Below are positions 19,148 through 30,193 of a stretch of DNA of 64,000 nt, in pieces (positions within the stretch are counted from its first letter, which is position 1; each line of letters starts with the position of its first letter). The stretch covers positions 1 to 64,000 of the forward strand of contig JAHLKU010000006.1 of NCBI GenBank assembly GCA_020444505.1, given 5' to 3'. This DNA is from Actinomycetota bacterium. GTDB taxonomy: Bacteria; Actinomycetota; Acidimicrobiia; Spongiisociales; UBA11373. The translations under genes were made by a program, and so were the position numbers. The notes under the pieces were generated by a model. That model worked only from the letters and a program-made list of their open reading frames with translations, ran no database searches and had not been told where the DNA came from.

Positions 19148-20785
19148 TCACGACGCCGCCGCCCTGGCCTCCCTGGCGTGGTACGACGACCGCACCAGCG
19201 GGCCCGATTCGACGTGCGGCAGGCCGATCTCCCTGCCGTAGGCGGCGTACTCGTCGAACTCGTCGGGATGGACGTAGCGATCCACCGGACGGTGCCTCGC
19301 CGTGGGCCGCAGGTACTGGCCGATGGTGACGATGTCCACGCCCACCGCCCGCAGGTCGGCCAGTGCACCGAGCACCTCGTCCTTGGACTCCCCCATGCCG
19401 ACGATCAGACCCGACTTGACGGCGCCGCCCGAGGTCATGCCCCGCGCCCGCCACAGCAGGGCCAGCGACCTCCCGTAGGAGGCGGCGGTGCGGATGTCGC
19501 GCTGCAGGCGGACCACCGTCTCGGTGTTGTGGTTGAGCACCTCGGGCCGGGCCTTCATCACGGTGGCCAGCGCCTCCGGGTCGCCCTTGAAGTCGGGGAT
19601 CAGCACCTCCACCTCGCACCCCGGCCGGGCGGCACGGATCTCCTCGATGCTGCGGGCGAAGACGGCGGCGCCGCCGTCGGGGAGGTCGTCGCGGTTCACC
19701 GAGGTGAGCACCGCGTGACTCAGGTCCATGGTGGCGATCGCCTCCGCCACGCGGCGCGGCTCGTCCTCGTCCACCTCGCCGGGGCGGCCGGTGGTGACGT
19801 CGCAGAACGAGCAGGCCCGGGTGCAGACGTCGCCGAGCAGCATGAACGTGGCGGTGCCGGCCGCCCAGCACTCGTAGATGTTGGGGCACGACGCCTCCTG
19901 GCACACCGTGTGCAGGTCGAGACCGTCCACCAGGCCCTTCAGGTCCCGGTAGGGCTGCCCCAGCTCGACCCTGGCCTTCATCCACCGGGGCTTCTCCGGC
20001 TCGCCGGGGAGCCTGCCCTTCATGGTGATCTGGATCTGCCCGGCCCGGTCGGGTGCGAACGAGCCGCCGGCGACCAGGCGGTCGATCTCGTAGTCGTCCG
20101 ACCCCCTGCCGGTCCCGCGGCTGAAGGCGGCCATCTGGGTCTCGACGTCGCGGTACCCGAACGCCTCGGCGAACCGGGGCAGCAGCGCCTCGGCCGTCTC
20201 CTCGATGCTCACCCGCCGCCCGAGGACCTCGGACGCCGAGGTCACCGCCCGGTCGGTGATCCCGCACGGGTTGATGTGACCGAACCAGCCCAGGTCGGTG
20301 GAGGCGTTGACGGCGAACCCGTGCGTCGTGACCCGGCGGGAGGCCCGCACCCCGATGGCGGCGATCTTGCCCCGGTCGGTCCAGACGCCGGTGAGGCCCG
20401 GCTCGCGCCGGGCGGCGATGCCCAGGTCGCCGAGCGCCGCCACGATGGCCTCCTCCATCATCCGCACGTGGTCGGAGACGGCGGGGCGGCTCCCCAGGTG
20501 GCGGATGGGGTACCCCACCAGCTGCCCCGGGCCGTGGAAGGTGACGTCGCCGCCACGGTCCACCATGCGGACCTGTGCGCCCGCCTCCTCCAGCGCCCCC
20601 TGCGGCACCAGCACGTTGGCCCGGTCGCCGAAGCGGCCGACGGTGTAGACCGGCGGGTGCTCGAGGAGCAGCAGGTAGTCGTCGGGGGTGCGCCCCTCGA
20701 CCCTGCCCTCGTGCAGGGCGCGCTGCAGGTCCCAGGCCTCGTCGTAGGGCAGCCGGCCCAGCCAGCGTGCCCGCAGCCGGGTCAC
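19148..20785 (-). CDS. LipB-LipA fusion: octanoyltransferase (N) + radical-SAM lipoyl synthase (C)
   Basis: single 545-aa ORF; LipB: RGGDVTFHGPGQLVGYPI, GKIAAIGVRASRRVTTHGFAVN, INPCGI; LipA: CQEASCPNIYEC, CTRACSFCDV, HNTETV, SGLIVGMGE, RSSYHA. Confidence 0.92.
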   Translation of the reverse strand: MTRLRARWLGRLPYDEAWDLQRALHEGRVEGRTPDDYLLLLEHPPVYTVGRFGDRANVLVPQGALEEAGAQVRMVDRGGDVTFHGPGQLVGYPIRHLGSRPAVSDHVRMMEEAIVAALGDLGIAARREPGLTGVWTDRGKIAAIGVRASRRVTTHGFAVNASTDLGWFGHINPCGITDRAVTSASEVLGRRVSIEETAEALLPRFAEAFGYRDVETQMAAFSRGTGRGSDDYEIDRLVAGGSFAPDRAGQIQITMKGRLPGEPEKPRWMKARVELGQPYRDLKGLVDGLDLHTVCQEASCPNIYECWAAGTATFMLLGDVCTRACSFCDVTTGRPGEVDEDEPRRVAEAIATMDLSHAVLTSVNRDDLPDGGAAVFARSIEEIRAARPGCEVEVLIPDFKGDPEALATVMKARPEVLNHNTETVVRLQRDIRTAASYGRSLALLWRARGMTSGGAVKSGLIVGMGESKDEVLGALADLRAVGVDIVTIGQYLRPTARHRPVDRYVHPDEFDEYAAYGREIGLPHVESGPLVRSSYHAREARAAAS

Positions 20786-22353
20786 GAGAGCTCGTGCTCC
20801 CAGTCCCAGGTCTCGATGGCGTCCTTGATGTGACGCAGGAACAGCACCGCCGCCGAGCCGTCGAACGCACGGTGGTCCCAGGTGAGCCCCAGGTTGCCGA
20901 CGTGATGGATGGCGATGGCATCCATGCCCTGCTGGTCGGTGACCGCCACCGGCCGCTTCTGGACGGTGTCGGTGGACAGGATCGCCACGTTCGGCACGTT
21001 GATGATCGGCGCCGACATCAGCGATCCGAACGGGCCCGGGTTGGTGATGGTGAACGTGCTGCCGGTGACGTCGTCGAGGCCGTACTCCCCCGATCGCGCC
21101 TTGCCGGCGACGGCGCGGATCTCGCGGGCGAGGCGCCGCATGCGCATGCTCTCGGCGCCGCGCACGGTCATCACGATCAGGCCCTCCTGGTCCAGGTCCA
21201 CGGCGATGCCAAGATCCACCCGATCGTGCAGCACCCGCTGCTCCTCCTCCTGGAAGAAGGCGCTGTTGACCGCCGGAAACGCCTTGAGGGCGTCGACGGT
21301 GGCACGGGCGATGAACGGCAGGTAGGTGAGCGAGAACCCTTCGTCGGCCTTGTAGGCCGCCTTGTGGCGCTGCCGCACCTGCTCGACGCGCTCGAAGTCC
21401 ACTTCCACCAGCGTCCAGACGTGGGCGGCGGTGCGACGGGACTCCACCATGTTGTCGGCGATCCGCTTGCGGAGCCGGCTGATGGATTCGACCCGGTCAC
21501 CGGGGCGCAGCGGGATGCCGCGCGGTCCGGTGCCCTCGTCCCCCGCCGGAGCCGGGGCAGGGGCGGACGCAGGGGTAGTGGCGGGCGCAGAGGCAGGCGC
21601 TGCCGGCGCAGGAGCGGGCGCCGGGGCAGGCGCCGGGGCAGGCGCCGGGGCGGGGGCGGGCACTGCCGTGGGAGCCGTGCCGGCGGCACGGGCGTCGAGG
21701 TGCGCCTGCACGTCCTTGCGGGTGATCCTCCCGTCGAGGCCGGTGCCGGTGACCAGCCTCAGATCGACGCCGTGCTCGGCGGCCAGTTTGCGGACCACCG
21801 GGGACAACAGGCCGAGATCACCGTCGGCGGGCACGATCTCGACCTCGGCCGTGGGCGTGGGCGCAGGGGCGGGCGCAGGAGCAGGGGCCGGCGCGGGTTC
21901 GGGCGCCGGAGCGGGCGCAGGAGCCGGGGCGGGCGCAGGCGCCGGTGCCGGAGCGGGCGCAGGAGCCGGGGCGGGCTCGGCAGCCGGAGCAGGAGCCGGG
22001 GCGGGCTCGGCAGCCGGAGCAGGAGCCGGGGCGGGCTCGGGCGCCGGCGCGGGCGTCGGGGCCGGGGCGGTCTCGGCAGCCGGCGCGGCGGCCGGGGCGG
22101 GCGCGGGTGCTTCGTCGGCGGTCGTGATGACGGCGAGCGGGGCGCCCACCTCCACGGTGGTGCCCTCGGCGACGAGGATCTCCGCCACGACACCGGTGAC
22201 CGGCGAGGGCACCTCGGTGTCCACCTTGTCGGTGGAGATCTCCACCAGCACTTCGTCCTGGGCGATCGTCTCGCCGGGCTGCTTCGCCCAGCGGAGGATC
22301 GTCCCCTCCGTGACCGTCTCGCCCAACTGGGGCATCGTCACCGTGAACGACAT
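20782..22353 (-). CDS. 2-oxo acid dehydrogenase E2 (dihydrolipoyl acyltransferase), one lipoyl domain and a long Ala-Pro linker
   Basis: VLVEISTDKVDTEVPSPVTG lipoyl motif; RKDVQAHL PSBD; C-terminal TWDHRAFDGSAAVLFL. Confidence 0.93.
   Translation of the reverse strand: MSFTVTMPQLGETVTEGTILRWAKQPGETIAQDEVLVEISTDKVDTEVPSPVTGVVAEILVAEGTTVEVGAPLAVITTADEAPAPAPAAAPAAETAPAPTPAPAPEPAPAPAPAAEPAPAPAPAAEPAPAPAPAPAPAPAPAPAPAPAPAPEPAPAPAPAPAPAPTPTAEVEIVPADGDLGLLSPVVRKLAAEHGVDLRLVTGTGLDGRITRKDVQAHLDARAAGTAPTAVPAPAPAPAPAPAPAPAPAPAAPASAPATTPASAPAPAPAGDEGTGPRGIPLRPGDRVESISRLRKRIADNMVESRRTAAHVWTLVEVDFERVEQVRQRHKAAYKADEGFSLTYLPFIARATVDALKAFPAVNSAFFQEEEQRVLHDRVDLGIAVDLDQEGLIVMTVRGAESMRMRRLAREIRAVAGKARSGEYGLDDVTGSTFTITNPGPFGSLMSAPIINVPNVAILSTDTVQKRPVAVTDQQGMDAIAIHHVGNLGLTWDHRAFDGSAAVLFLRHIKDAIETWDWEHELS
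21540..22110 (-). repeat. low-complexity (Ala-Pro)n linker-coding region; includes perfect 30-bp tandem units at 21961-22040
   Basis: aggagccggggcgggctcggcagccggagc repeated 2.7 times. Confidence 0.9.
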
Positions 22354-22422
22354 CGTCTCCTGCCTCCTGCCCTCGTCCCAGAGAGTGTACGGACCATCGC
22401 CTCGACGGCCGAGGTCATCCGC

Positions 22423-23796
22423 CTAGTGCAGCGACCGCCCGGCCGCGGCGAGCAATGTCTCCCCCACCGCCTCCGCCAGCGTCGGATGGGCGTGCACGAA
22501 CGCAGCGGCCTCCGACGGCAGCGCCTCCCAACCGACGGCAAACATCAGTTCGTGGATCAACTCCCCCGCCGCGGGGCCCACCACCGTGGCACCGAGGATG
22601 GGGCCGCCCTTCTGGGCCACCACCTTCACGGTGCCCTCGGCCCGGCCCTGGATCATCGCCCTGGCCACGCCCCCGAACCCGTGGGAGTGCACGTCCACCT
22701 CGTAGCCCTGCTCCTTCGCCTGCGCTTCGGTGAGCCCCACCGACGCCACCTCGGGGTCGCTGTAGACGATCAGCGGGATGGCCCGGTAGTCGGGTCCGGC
22801 GGACCGCCCGGTGGCGAGGTGCGTGATCGCCGCCATGCCCTCGGCGAAGCCGGCATGCGCCAGTTGCGGGGTCCCGGCGACGATGTCGCCGACGGCGTAG
22901 AGGCCGGGCTCGGCCGTCTGCATGGTGGCGAGGTCCACGCGTACGAACCCCCGGTCCAGGACGGCCCTCGTCGTGTCCACGCCGATGCCCTCGGCGACGG
23001 GAGCGCGGCCCACCGCCACCAGCACCACGTCCACCTCCACGGACCCGCCCGGGTACGGCACGGTGACCCCGGTCGGCGTCACCTGGGCCGGCTCCACCCC
23101 CACCCCGGTGTGGACGTCCACGCCCCGCTTGGTGAGGGCCCGGGTGAGCAGGCGCGCGGCCTGCGGCTCCAGGCCCGGCACCACCTGGTCCATCATCTCG
23201 AACAGGTGCACCGTGGACCCCACGTCGGTCAGCATCGAGGCGAACTCCACTCCGATGGCCCCGGCGCCGATGATCGCCACCCGCTGCGGCCGCGCCTCCC
23301 AGTCGAGGGCGTGGTCGCTGGTGACGATCCGGTAGCCGTCGAGCGGGTATCCGGGGATGGTGCGGGGCACCGATCCGGTGGCCAGGATCACGTTGCGGGC
23401 CTCCACCCGCCGGGTGGTGCCGTCGTGCAGGGAGACGTCCACCGCACCGGGCCCGGCCAGACGGCCGCTGCCCTCGAGGACGTCCACCTTGCGCTGCTTG
23501 AGCAGCCCGCTGAGCCCGCCGTGGAGGCGCTCGACCACCGCGTTCTTGCGGGCCAGCGCCGCAGGCCAGTCCAGCGCCGGGGCGGAGGCGATCACCCCGA
23601 ACTCGGCGGCGCCGGCCACCTCGGTGAACACCTCGGCGGTCTGCAGCCACGACTTCGCGGGGATGCAGCCCCGGTGCAGGCAGGTGCCGCCGACCAGATC
23701 GCGCTCGACGAGGGCGACCTGCAACCCGAAGTTGTGGGCGTACAGGGCGGCGGCGTACCCGCCGGGCCCCCCGCCGATGATGGCTACGTCGTACAC
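22423..23796 (-). CDS. lpdA: dihydrolipoyl dehydrogenase (E3)
   Basis: VYDVAIIGGGPGGYAAALYAHNFGLQVALVERDLVGGTCLHRGCIPAKSWL; GTG start at 23796 preferred over the track start. Confidence 0.94.
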   Translation of the reverse strand: MYDVAIIGGGPGGYAAALYAHNFGLQVALVERDLVGGTCLHRGCIPAKSWLQTAEVFTEVAGAAEFGVIASAPALDWPAALARKNAVVERLHGGLSGLLKQRKVDVLEGSGRLAGPGAVDVSLHDGTTRRVEARNVILATGSVPRTIPGYPLDGYRIVTSDHALDWEARPQRVAIIGAGAIGVEFASMLTDVGSTVHLFEMMDQVVPGLEPQAARLLTRALTKRGVDVHTGVGVEPAQVTPTGVTVPYPGGSVEVDVVLVAVGRAPVAEGIGVDTTRAVLDRGFVRVDLATMQTAEPGLYAVGDIVAGTPQLAHAGFAEGMAAITHLATGRSAGPDYRAIPLIVYSDPEVASVGLTEAQAKEQGYEVDVHSHGFGGVARAMIQGRAEGTVKVVAQKGGPILGATVVGPAAGELIHELMFAVGWEALPSEAAAFVHAHPTLAEAVGETLLAAAGRSLH

Positions 23797-23877
23797 GGTG
23801 GCTCCCGGATTCGGCTCAACCCGGCAGCGTAGCGGGAGCCTCCCGCCAGCCACCGGGGCGGGGGTACGCTGGCGCCC

Positions 23878-23967
23878 GTGCAGACCCGCTATCTCCTCAT
23901 CGCCTCGGTGGTGACCCTGTTCGCCATCCTCGCCGCTTCGGCGGTGTGGTTCCTCATGGCGGGTTGA
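23878..23967 (+). CDS. putative 29-aa single-TM small protein MQTRYLLIASVVTLFAILAASAVWFLMAG
   Basis: TACGCT-N7-GTG leaderless promoter geometry; hydrophobic peptide; ends just before the next gene. Confidence 0.4.
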   Translation: MQTRYLLIASVVTLFAILAASAVWFLMAG

Positions 23968-23971
23968 GAGG

Positions 23972-24604
23972 TTGCCGCAGACGACGATCACCACCGGCAC
24001 CGGCCTCGACCTCGAGGCCGCCTGGGACCTGCCCGATCACGACCCGGCCGTGGTGGTGGTGCTGTGCCATCCCCATCCCCTCATGGGCGGGACGATGGAC
24101 GCCCCGCTGCTGCGGGGCGTCTCCAGGGTCCTGGTCGCAGCCGGCATCGCCGTGCTGCGATTCAACTTCCGGGGCGTGGGGCGCAGCGAGGGCGGCTGGG
24201 GCGGGGGGACCGGGGAGATCGAGGACGTCGCCACCGCCGTGGCCGCCGCCGAGGCGGCCCGCCCCGCCGCCGCCCACGGGATCGCCGGGTGGTCGTTCGG
24301 CGCCCACACCGCCCTCCGATGGCAGGCCAGGGCCGACGACGCCCGCCCCTACGCAGGCATCGCCCCGCCGGTCAGCCTCACCGGTTCGATAGCGCTGCCG
24401 GCGCCGCAAGCGCTGCCGCCCGCCGATCGGCTCTTCGTGATCGGCGATCGCGACCAGTTCACGGCCGCCGCCGACCTGCAGGCGTACGCCGACGCCGCCG
24501 GGGCGCGGTGCGAGGTGCTGGCCGGCTCCGACCACTTCTTCGCGTTCCGGGAGCGCCAGGTGGGCGATCTCCTCGCCGCTCACTTCGCCCCCGACGCCCC
24601 CTGA
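23972..24604 (+). CDS. alpha/beta hydrolase (dienelactone hydrolase-like)
   Basis: VVVLCHPHPLMGGTMDAPLLRGVSRVL, FNFRGVGRSEGGWGGGTGE, GWSFGA; TTG start after GAGAGG. Confidence 0.83.
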   Translation: MPQTTITTGTGLDLEAAWDLPDHDPAVVVVLCHPHPLMGGTMDAPLLRGVSRVLVAAGIAVLRFNFRGVGRSEGGWGGGTGEIEDVATAVAAAEAARPAAAHGIAGWSFGAHTALRWQARADDARPYAGIAPPVSLTGSIALPAPQALPPADRLFVIGDRDQFTAAADLQAYADAAGARCEVLAGSDHFFAFRERQVGDLLAAHFAPDAP

Positions 24605-24613
24605 GGCGCCGCC

Positions 24614-25441
24614 TCAGCCGCCCAGTCCGAACACCCGGGCCGCCGTGCCGGTGCGCACCGCGGCGTCGGCCTCGGCAGACGGGCCTAGCGCCGCCCATCC
24701 CTCGAGCCACGAGTCGGGATCGCCGAACGGGTGCCCAGAGCCGATCATCGTCTTGTGCGCCAGGGGGCCGGCCACGGCCTCCTGCACCACGACGCCGGCC
24801 CGGTCGGGGCGCCGTCCTGGGGCGAGGAAGACGTTGGGCTTGTGGGCGGCGACCATCACGGCCTGCTCCTCCCACGGCGGCGAGACACCGGCCAGCACGA
24901 TCGTGAGCCCCGGATGGGTGGCGGCGACCCGGTCCATCCGCATCGGGTCGGCGACGTCGAGGGCGATGCCTGCGCCCCCGGGGCGGCCGGCGCCCATCGC
25001 GGTCGCCCCGCAATGAACCACCACGGGAAGGCCGAGGTCCTCCGCCATCCCCCACACCGCATCTGCCCGGCGCCCCGCCGGGTCGAATCGCTGGGCGGCG
25101 GGGTGGAAGAAGAGGCCGCGCAGGCCCATGCGGTGGACGTCGTGCACCGCCACCACGGCCGCTGCGCCGCGCTGGGGGTCCACGCACCCGAGGCCGGCGA
25201 GCGCACCGGCGTGGGGTTCCACCGCCGCCGCCAGCACTGCGTCGTCCAGCGCCGCCGAGCCGAGGACCGATGCGGCGTCGAAGGCATGCACCAGGCCGAC
25301 GGCGTCACGTTGCCGGTAGTAGGCGGCGAGAGCGGCGAAGTCGGCGGGGCCGTCCGGCGGGGGGTCCAGGTAGGGGCGGTAGCCGTCGGCCACGAGCACC
25401 GTGGCCGGAGGGTGCACCAGGACGTCGACGAAGCTGCTCAC
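24614..25441 (-). CDS. amidohydrolase-family (TIM-barrel) protein
   Basis: GLVHAFDAASVLG, MGLRGLFFHPAAQRFD, GLPVVVHCGATAMG, HPGLTIVLAG, MIGSGHPFGD. Confidence 0.75.
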   Translation of the reverse strand: MSSFVDVLVHPPATVLVADGYRPYLDPPPDGPADFAALAAYYRQRDAVGLVHAFDAASVLGSAALDDAVLAAAVEPHAGALAGLGCVDPQRGAAAVVAVHDVHRMGLRGLFFHPAAQRFDPAGRRADAVWGMAEDLGLPVVVHCGATAMGAGRPGGAGIALDVADPMRMDRVAATHPGLTIVLAGVSPPWEEQAVMVAAHKPNVFLAPGRRPDRAGVVVQEAVAGPLAHKTMIGSGHPFGDPDSWLEGWAALGPSAEADAAVRTGTAARVFGLGG

Positions 25442-25641
25442 CGGGGCGTGAAGCCCCGGTTCCTCGCCTCCGCCAGCGTGTCGGGGCTCACCGCCGACAG
25501 CAGCGTGCGCCGCACCAGGTCCTCGTTCGCCACCCGCTGCTCCAGTTCGGCGAACTGGGCCTCGTCGTCGCAGTCGTACACGGTCATGCGGTCCCGCACG
25601 CCGATGAAGCGCTTGTCGGGGAACCTTCGCAGTCGGCCCAT
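25438..25641 (-). CDS. hypothetical small protein (67 aa)
   Basis: 4-bp overlap with the downstream gene; AGGAGG Shine-Dalgarno upstream. Confidence 0.65.
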   Translation of the reverse strand: MGRLRRFPDKRFIGVRDRMTVYDCDDEAQFAELEQRVANEDLVRRTLLSAVSPDTLAEARNRGFTPR

Positions 25642-25660
25642 GGCACCTCCTGGCCCGACC

Positions 25661-26131
25661 CTACCCGCTCGAAGGTGGGGCGAAGCGCCGCACGGTGACG
25701 AGCGACGTCACCATCCCGGCGTCGCCCGAGACCTCGATGGTGCCCTCCAGGTTGAGCCGGTTGAAGGCGATCAGCCAGCCGTCGCCGGAGGCCGCCGACG
25801 TCTCCACCACGTACCCGGCGCTGACCAGGCCCACCGTGTGGGCGCTGACGGCGTCGACCACCGTCCCTGCCGTCACCACCTTCAGCGTGATCTCGCCGGT
25901 CTCCGGGTCGAAGCTGGGGTCTCCGACGCCGGCGCCGACCGGGATCGGGAAGTCGTCCGGCAGCTCCTCGGGGATCGCCCCACCGGTGCCGCCGTCGTCG
26001 TCGATCGCCGTCCGGTCCAGGATGAGGAAGCCGGCCCACACCACGAGGCCTGCGGCGACCACCACGAGCGCGGCGGTGACCACCCAGTTGCCCCGCAGCC
26101 GCCTCCCCCGCCCGAACAGGCTCCGCCTCAC
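25661..26131 (-). CDS. hypothetical membrane-anchored protein
   Basis: TM near N-terminus (NWVVTAALVVVAAGLVVWAGFLIL); GTG start overlaps the upstream stop by 4 bp. Confidence 0.65.
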   Translation of the reverse strand: MRRSLFGRGRRLRGNWVVTAALVVVAAGLVVWAGFLILDRTAIDDDGGTGGAIPEELPDDFPIPVGAGVGDPSFDPETGEITLKVVTAGTVVDAVSAHTVGLVSAGYVVETSAASGDGWLIAFNRLNLEGTIEVSGDAGMVTSLVTVRRFAPPSSG

Positions 26132-26305
26132 TGCAGGCCTCCCCGGCGGGCTGCCGCCCGATGGGGCAGGGACGGCACCGGCTCGCCGACGGCGAGCACC
26201 ACTGCGGGGCGCTCCCCCGGCAGGAACCGGTGCAGCGGCACCTCGCCGGGCGCCACCGACAGCCACCCCGACAGCACCGACCGCTGCAGCGCCCGGCGCA
26301 ACGGC

Positions 26306-26325
<20 letters not shown>
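26128..26325 (-). CDS. hypothetical small protein (65 aa)
   Basis: translationally coupled between the mutase and the 25661-26131 gene. Confidence 0.5.
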
Positions 26326-27942
<1,617 letters not shown>

Positions 27943-27946
<4 letters not shown>

Positions 27947-28224
27947 GGTGTGGGCTCCTCCCGCTCGATCTCCACGTCGGCACCGCACATGGGGCACGGC
28001 GCCACCGCCACGTCGCCCACGATGAACCGGAACCCGCATGCACCGCACTCCGCCCGCGGCGACGGGGTGGCCGGCTCGGGTGGGGCGGGCGGCGGAGCCA
28101 CGAACCCGGGGTCGTCGGCGGGGGCCCGGCGGACCTCGTTGGCTGCCCCGCACGCCGGACAGGCGAAGCGTCCCTCCCCCGGTGCCTGGAACTGCGTCTG
28201 GCAACGGCCGCAGCGGACGATCAC
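27943..28224 (-). CDS. zinc-ribbon protein with two CxxC...CxxC pairs (93 aa)
   Basis: CGRCQ..CPACG and CGACG..CPMCG; GTGA overlap with the mutase gene. Confidence 0.75.
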
Positions 28225-28637
28225 GGCGCCTCCTCCTCGACGATCTCTCCGACGGCGCCGATCGACACCAGGTAGGCGGCCTCCAGATCCAGCACCAGGC
28301 GGAGGTCGCCGTCGTCGTAGCGGCGACCCTCGGCCGCCGCCTGCTCGGCGACGTACGCGGCCGCCGCCGGCCCGCCGATCACCGCGATGCCCTCGGCGGA
28401 GCGGGGCACCACCACCTGGCTGTGGTAGCGAGACCACTCCAGGATGCGGCGCACGTCGCCGGCGTCGAGTCGTGCCGCCGCGTCGGCCGGGAGGCCGCCG
28501 TGGACGAACTCGATGGCCTGCGGGACCAGGTAGGTGGCGCGCTCGGGGCCGCCCACCCTCCCCGACTGCCACACCAGGACGGCGACGGCGAGCAGCAGGA
28601 CGGCGAACAGGATCGCACCGGCGGCAACGGCACCCAT
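28221..28637 (-). CDS. hypothetical membrane-anchored protein
   Basis: N-terminal TM; TACGAT-N7-ATG supports the start at 28637 rather than 28646. Confidence 0.65.
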   Translation of the reverse strand: MGAVAAGAILFAVLLLAVAVLVWQSGRVGGPERATYLVPQAIEFVHGGLPADAAARLDAGDVRRILEWSRYHSQVVVPRSAEGIAVIGGPAAAAYVAEQAAAEGRRYDDGDLRLVLDLEAAYLVSIGAVGEIVEEEAP

Positions 28638-28662
28638 GGGCGCCATCGTACCGGGGGCGGGC

Positions 28663-28839
28663 TCAGAGGTCCCTGGCCGGGAGCGGGATCGGCCGTACGA
28701 GCCGCCATCGGACGGGGGTGGCGCCGCTCATCGCACACAGCGGTGCGGGCTCGCCGGGCCGGAGCAGGAGGCGGTGGCCGTGCTCGTCCACGTACCACCC
28801 CGACGTCACCGCCGGCTGGCCGCTGAACAGGATCGGCAT
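28663..28839 (-). CDS. hypothetical small protein (58 aa)
   Basis: MPILFSGQPAVTSGWYVDEHGHRLLLRPGEPAPLCAMSGATPVRW; C-terminal part of a longer track ORF with an implausible N-terminus. Confidence 0.5.
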   Translation of the reverse strand: MPILFSGQPAVTSGWYVDEHGHRLLLRPGEPAPLCAMSGATPVRWRLVRPIPLPARDL

Positions 28840-28941
28840 GTCCACCTCCTCGCCGCGGTATCGGCGCCGCGCGGCCGCCCTTGAGCGTGCACAATCGGCG
28901 GCGAAGGCCCATAATCCCACGTCGCCGCATCGAGGGGGACC

Positions 28942-29496
28942 ATGTTCATCGACGCACTCACCACCTTCTTCGCGCTGAGCGCCGTCGTGATCCTCGCCCT
29001 GTTCGGCCTGTGGGCGATCGTCTGGGCAGCGGCGCGGCGCTCGCCGGCGGCGGCCCGCCTCCGGGAGGCGATCGTGGATTCGCTGGGGCCGGCCGCCCCG
29101 TGGCTCGCCTGGGGGATGGCGCTGGTGGCCATGGCCGGCAGCCTCACCTACTCCGAGGTGGCCCACTACGCCCCCTGCGAGTTCTGCTGGTACCAGCGCA
29201 TCGCCATGTACCCCCTGGCGCTCACCCTCGGCATCGCTGCGGTGCGCCGGGACCGCGGGCACTGGCGGTACTCCCTGCCGGTGGTGGCGATCGGGGCGGC
29301 CCTCTCCACCTACCACTACCTGATGCAGCAGTTCCCCGACCTCTCTGCCGGGTCGTGCAGCGCCGCGACCCCGTGCACCGCCGCCTGGGTGTGGGAGTTC
29401 GGGTTCGTCTCGATCCCCCTCATGGCGCTGGCCTGCTTCGCCGCCATCGCGGCGCTGGTGACGATCGGCCGGGCCCATGCCGCCGGTACTGCCTGA
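28942..29496 (+). CDS. disulfide bond formation protein, DsbB family
   Basis: EVAHYAPCEFCWYQRIAMYPLALTLGIAAVRRD plus a second Cys pair GSCSAATPC; four TM segments. Confidence 0.9.
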   Translation: MFIDALTTFFALSAVVILALFGLWAIVWAAARRSPAAARLREAIVDSLGPAAPWLAWGMALVAMAGSLTYSEVAHYAPCEFCWYQRIAMYPLALTLGIAAVRRDRGHWRYSLPVVAIGAALSTYHYLMQQFPDLSAGSCSAATPCTAAWVWEFGFVSIPLMALACFAAIAALVTIGRAHAAGTA

Positions 29497-29542
29497 CCGC
29501 CTCTAATCTCTGCGCACTCGCCCGCCGGACGACAGGACTCAG

Positions 29543-30193
29543 ATGGCCTCCACCAACCGCAACGCCACCGACGCCCAGGGCTCGAAGCGCCGCTCCTTCC
29601 CGCTGGGGTGGGTCCTCGGCGGCGTCTTCACGGTGCTCCTGATCATCACCGTGTTCCTCACCCTCGGCGACGAAGGCACCGCCGCCGCGGACGAGTACGG
29701 CACCCCGTCGGTCACCGGCGCCGCGCTCCCCACGCTGGTCGACACGCTGGAGGACCCGGCGGTGGGTTCGGTCCCGCCGGAGGCCGCCGGCGCCGACTTC
29801 GACGGCACCGACGTCGCCATCACCGACGACGGGCGGCCCAAGATGATCGTCTTCCTGGCCCACTGGTGCCCGCACTGCCAGAACGAGATGCCGGAGGTGT
29901 CCGCCTGGGTGGCCGCAGGCGGCCTGCCGGACACCGTCGATCTCTACGCCGTCGCCACCTCCATCGACCCGTCCCGGGACAACTACCCGCCGTCGGCGTG
30001 GTTCGAGCGCGAGTCCCTGGACGTGCCCACGATCGTGGACGACGCCCGCAACACCATCGGCAACGCCTTCGGCCTCAACGCCTACCCGTTCTGGGTGTTC
30101 GTCCAGGACGACGGCACCATCGCCGCCAGGATCTCCGGGGTCCTCAGCCAGGACGACCTCACCCAGATCGCCACCAGCCTCGCCGACCAATGA
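29543..30193 (+). CDS. TlpA/ResA-like membrane-anchored thiol-disulfide protein 1
   Basis: N-terminal TM; MIVFLAHWCPHCQNEMP; NAFGLNAYPFWVFVQDDG. Confidence 0.87.
   Translation: MASTNRNATDAQGSKRRSFPLGWVLGGVFTVLLIITVFLTLGDEGTAAADEYGTPSVTGAALPTLVDTLEDPAVGSVPPEAAGADFDGTDVAITDDGRPKMIVFLAHWCPHCQNEMPEVSAWVAAGGLPDTVDLYAVATSIDPSRDNYPPSAWFERESLDVPTIVDDARNTIGNAFGLNAYPFWVFVQDDGTIAARISGVLSQDDLTQIATSLADQ

Noticed and set aside
19990-20150. Possibility that LipB and LipA are separate genes with an internal start (MKGRLPGEPEKPRW)
   Set aside because: No stop codon separates the domains and the frame is continuous, so fusion is preferred; an internal start cannot be excluded without data.
21961-22040. Tandem 30-bp repeats considered as a CRISPR or minisatellite element
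   Set aside because: No spacers; repeats are in frame and encode the Ala-Pro linker of E2.
20575-23832. 1085-aa + strand ORF opposite lipBA/E2/lpd
   Set aside because: Low-complexity Gly/Arg/His translation antisense to well-defined enzymes.
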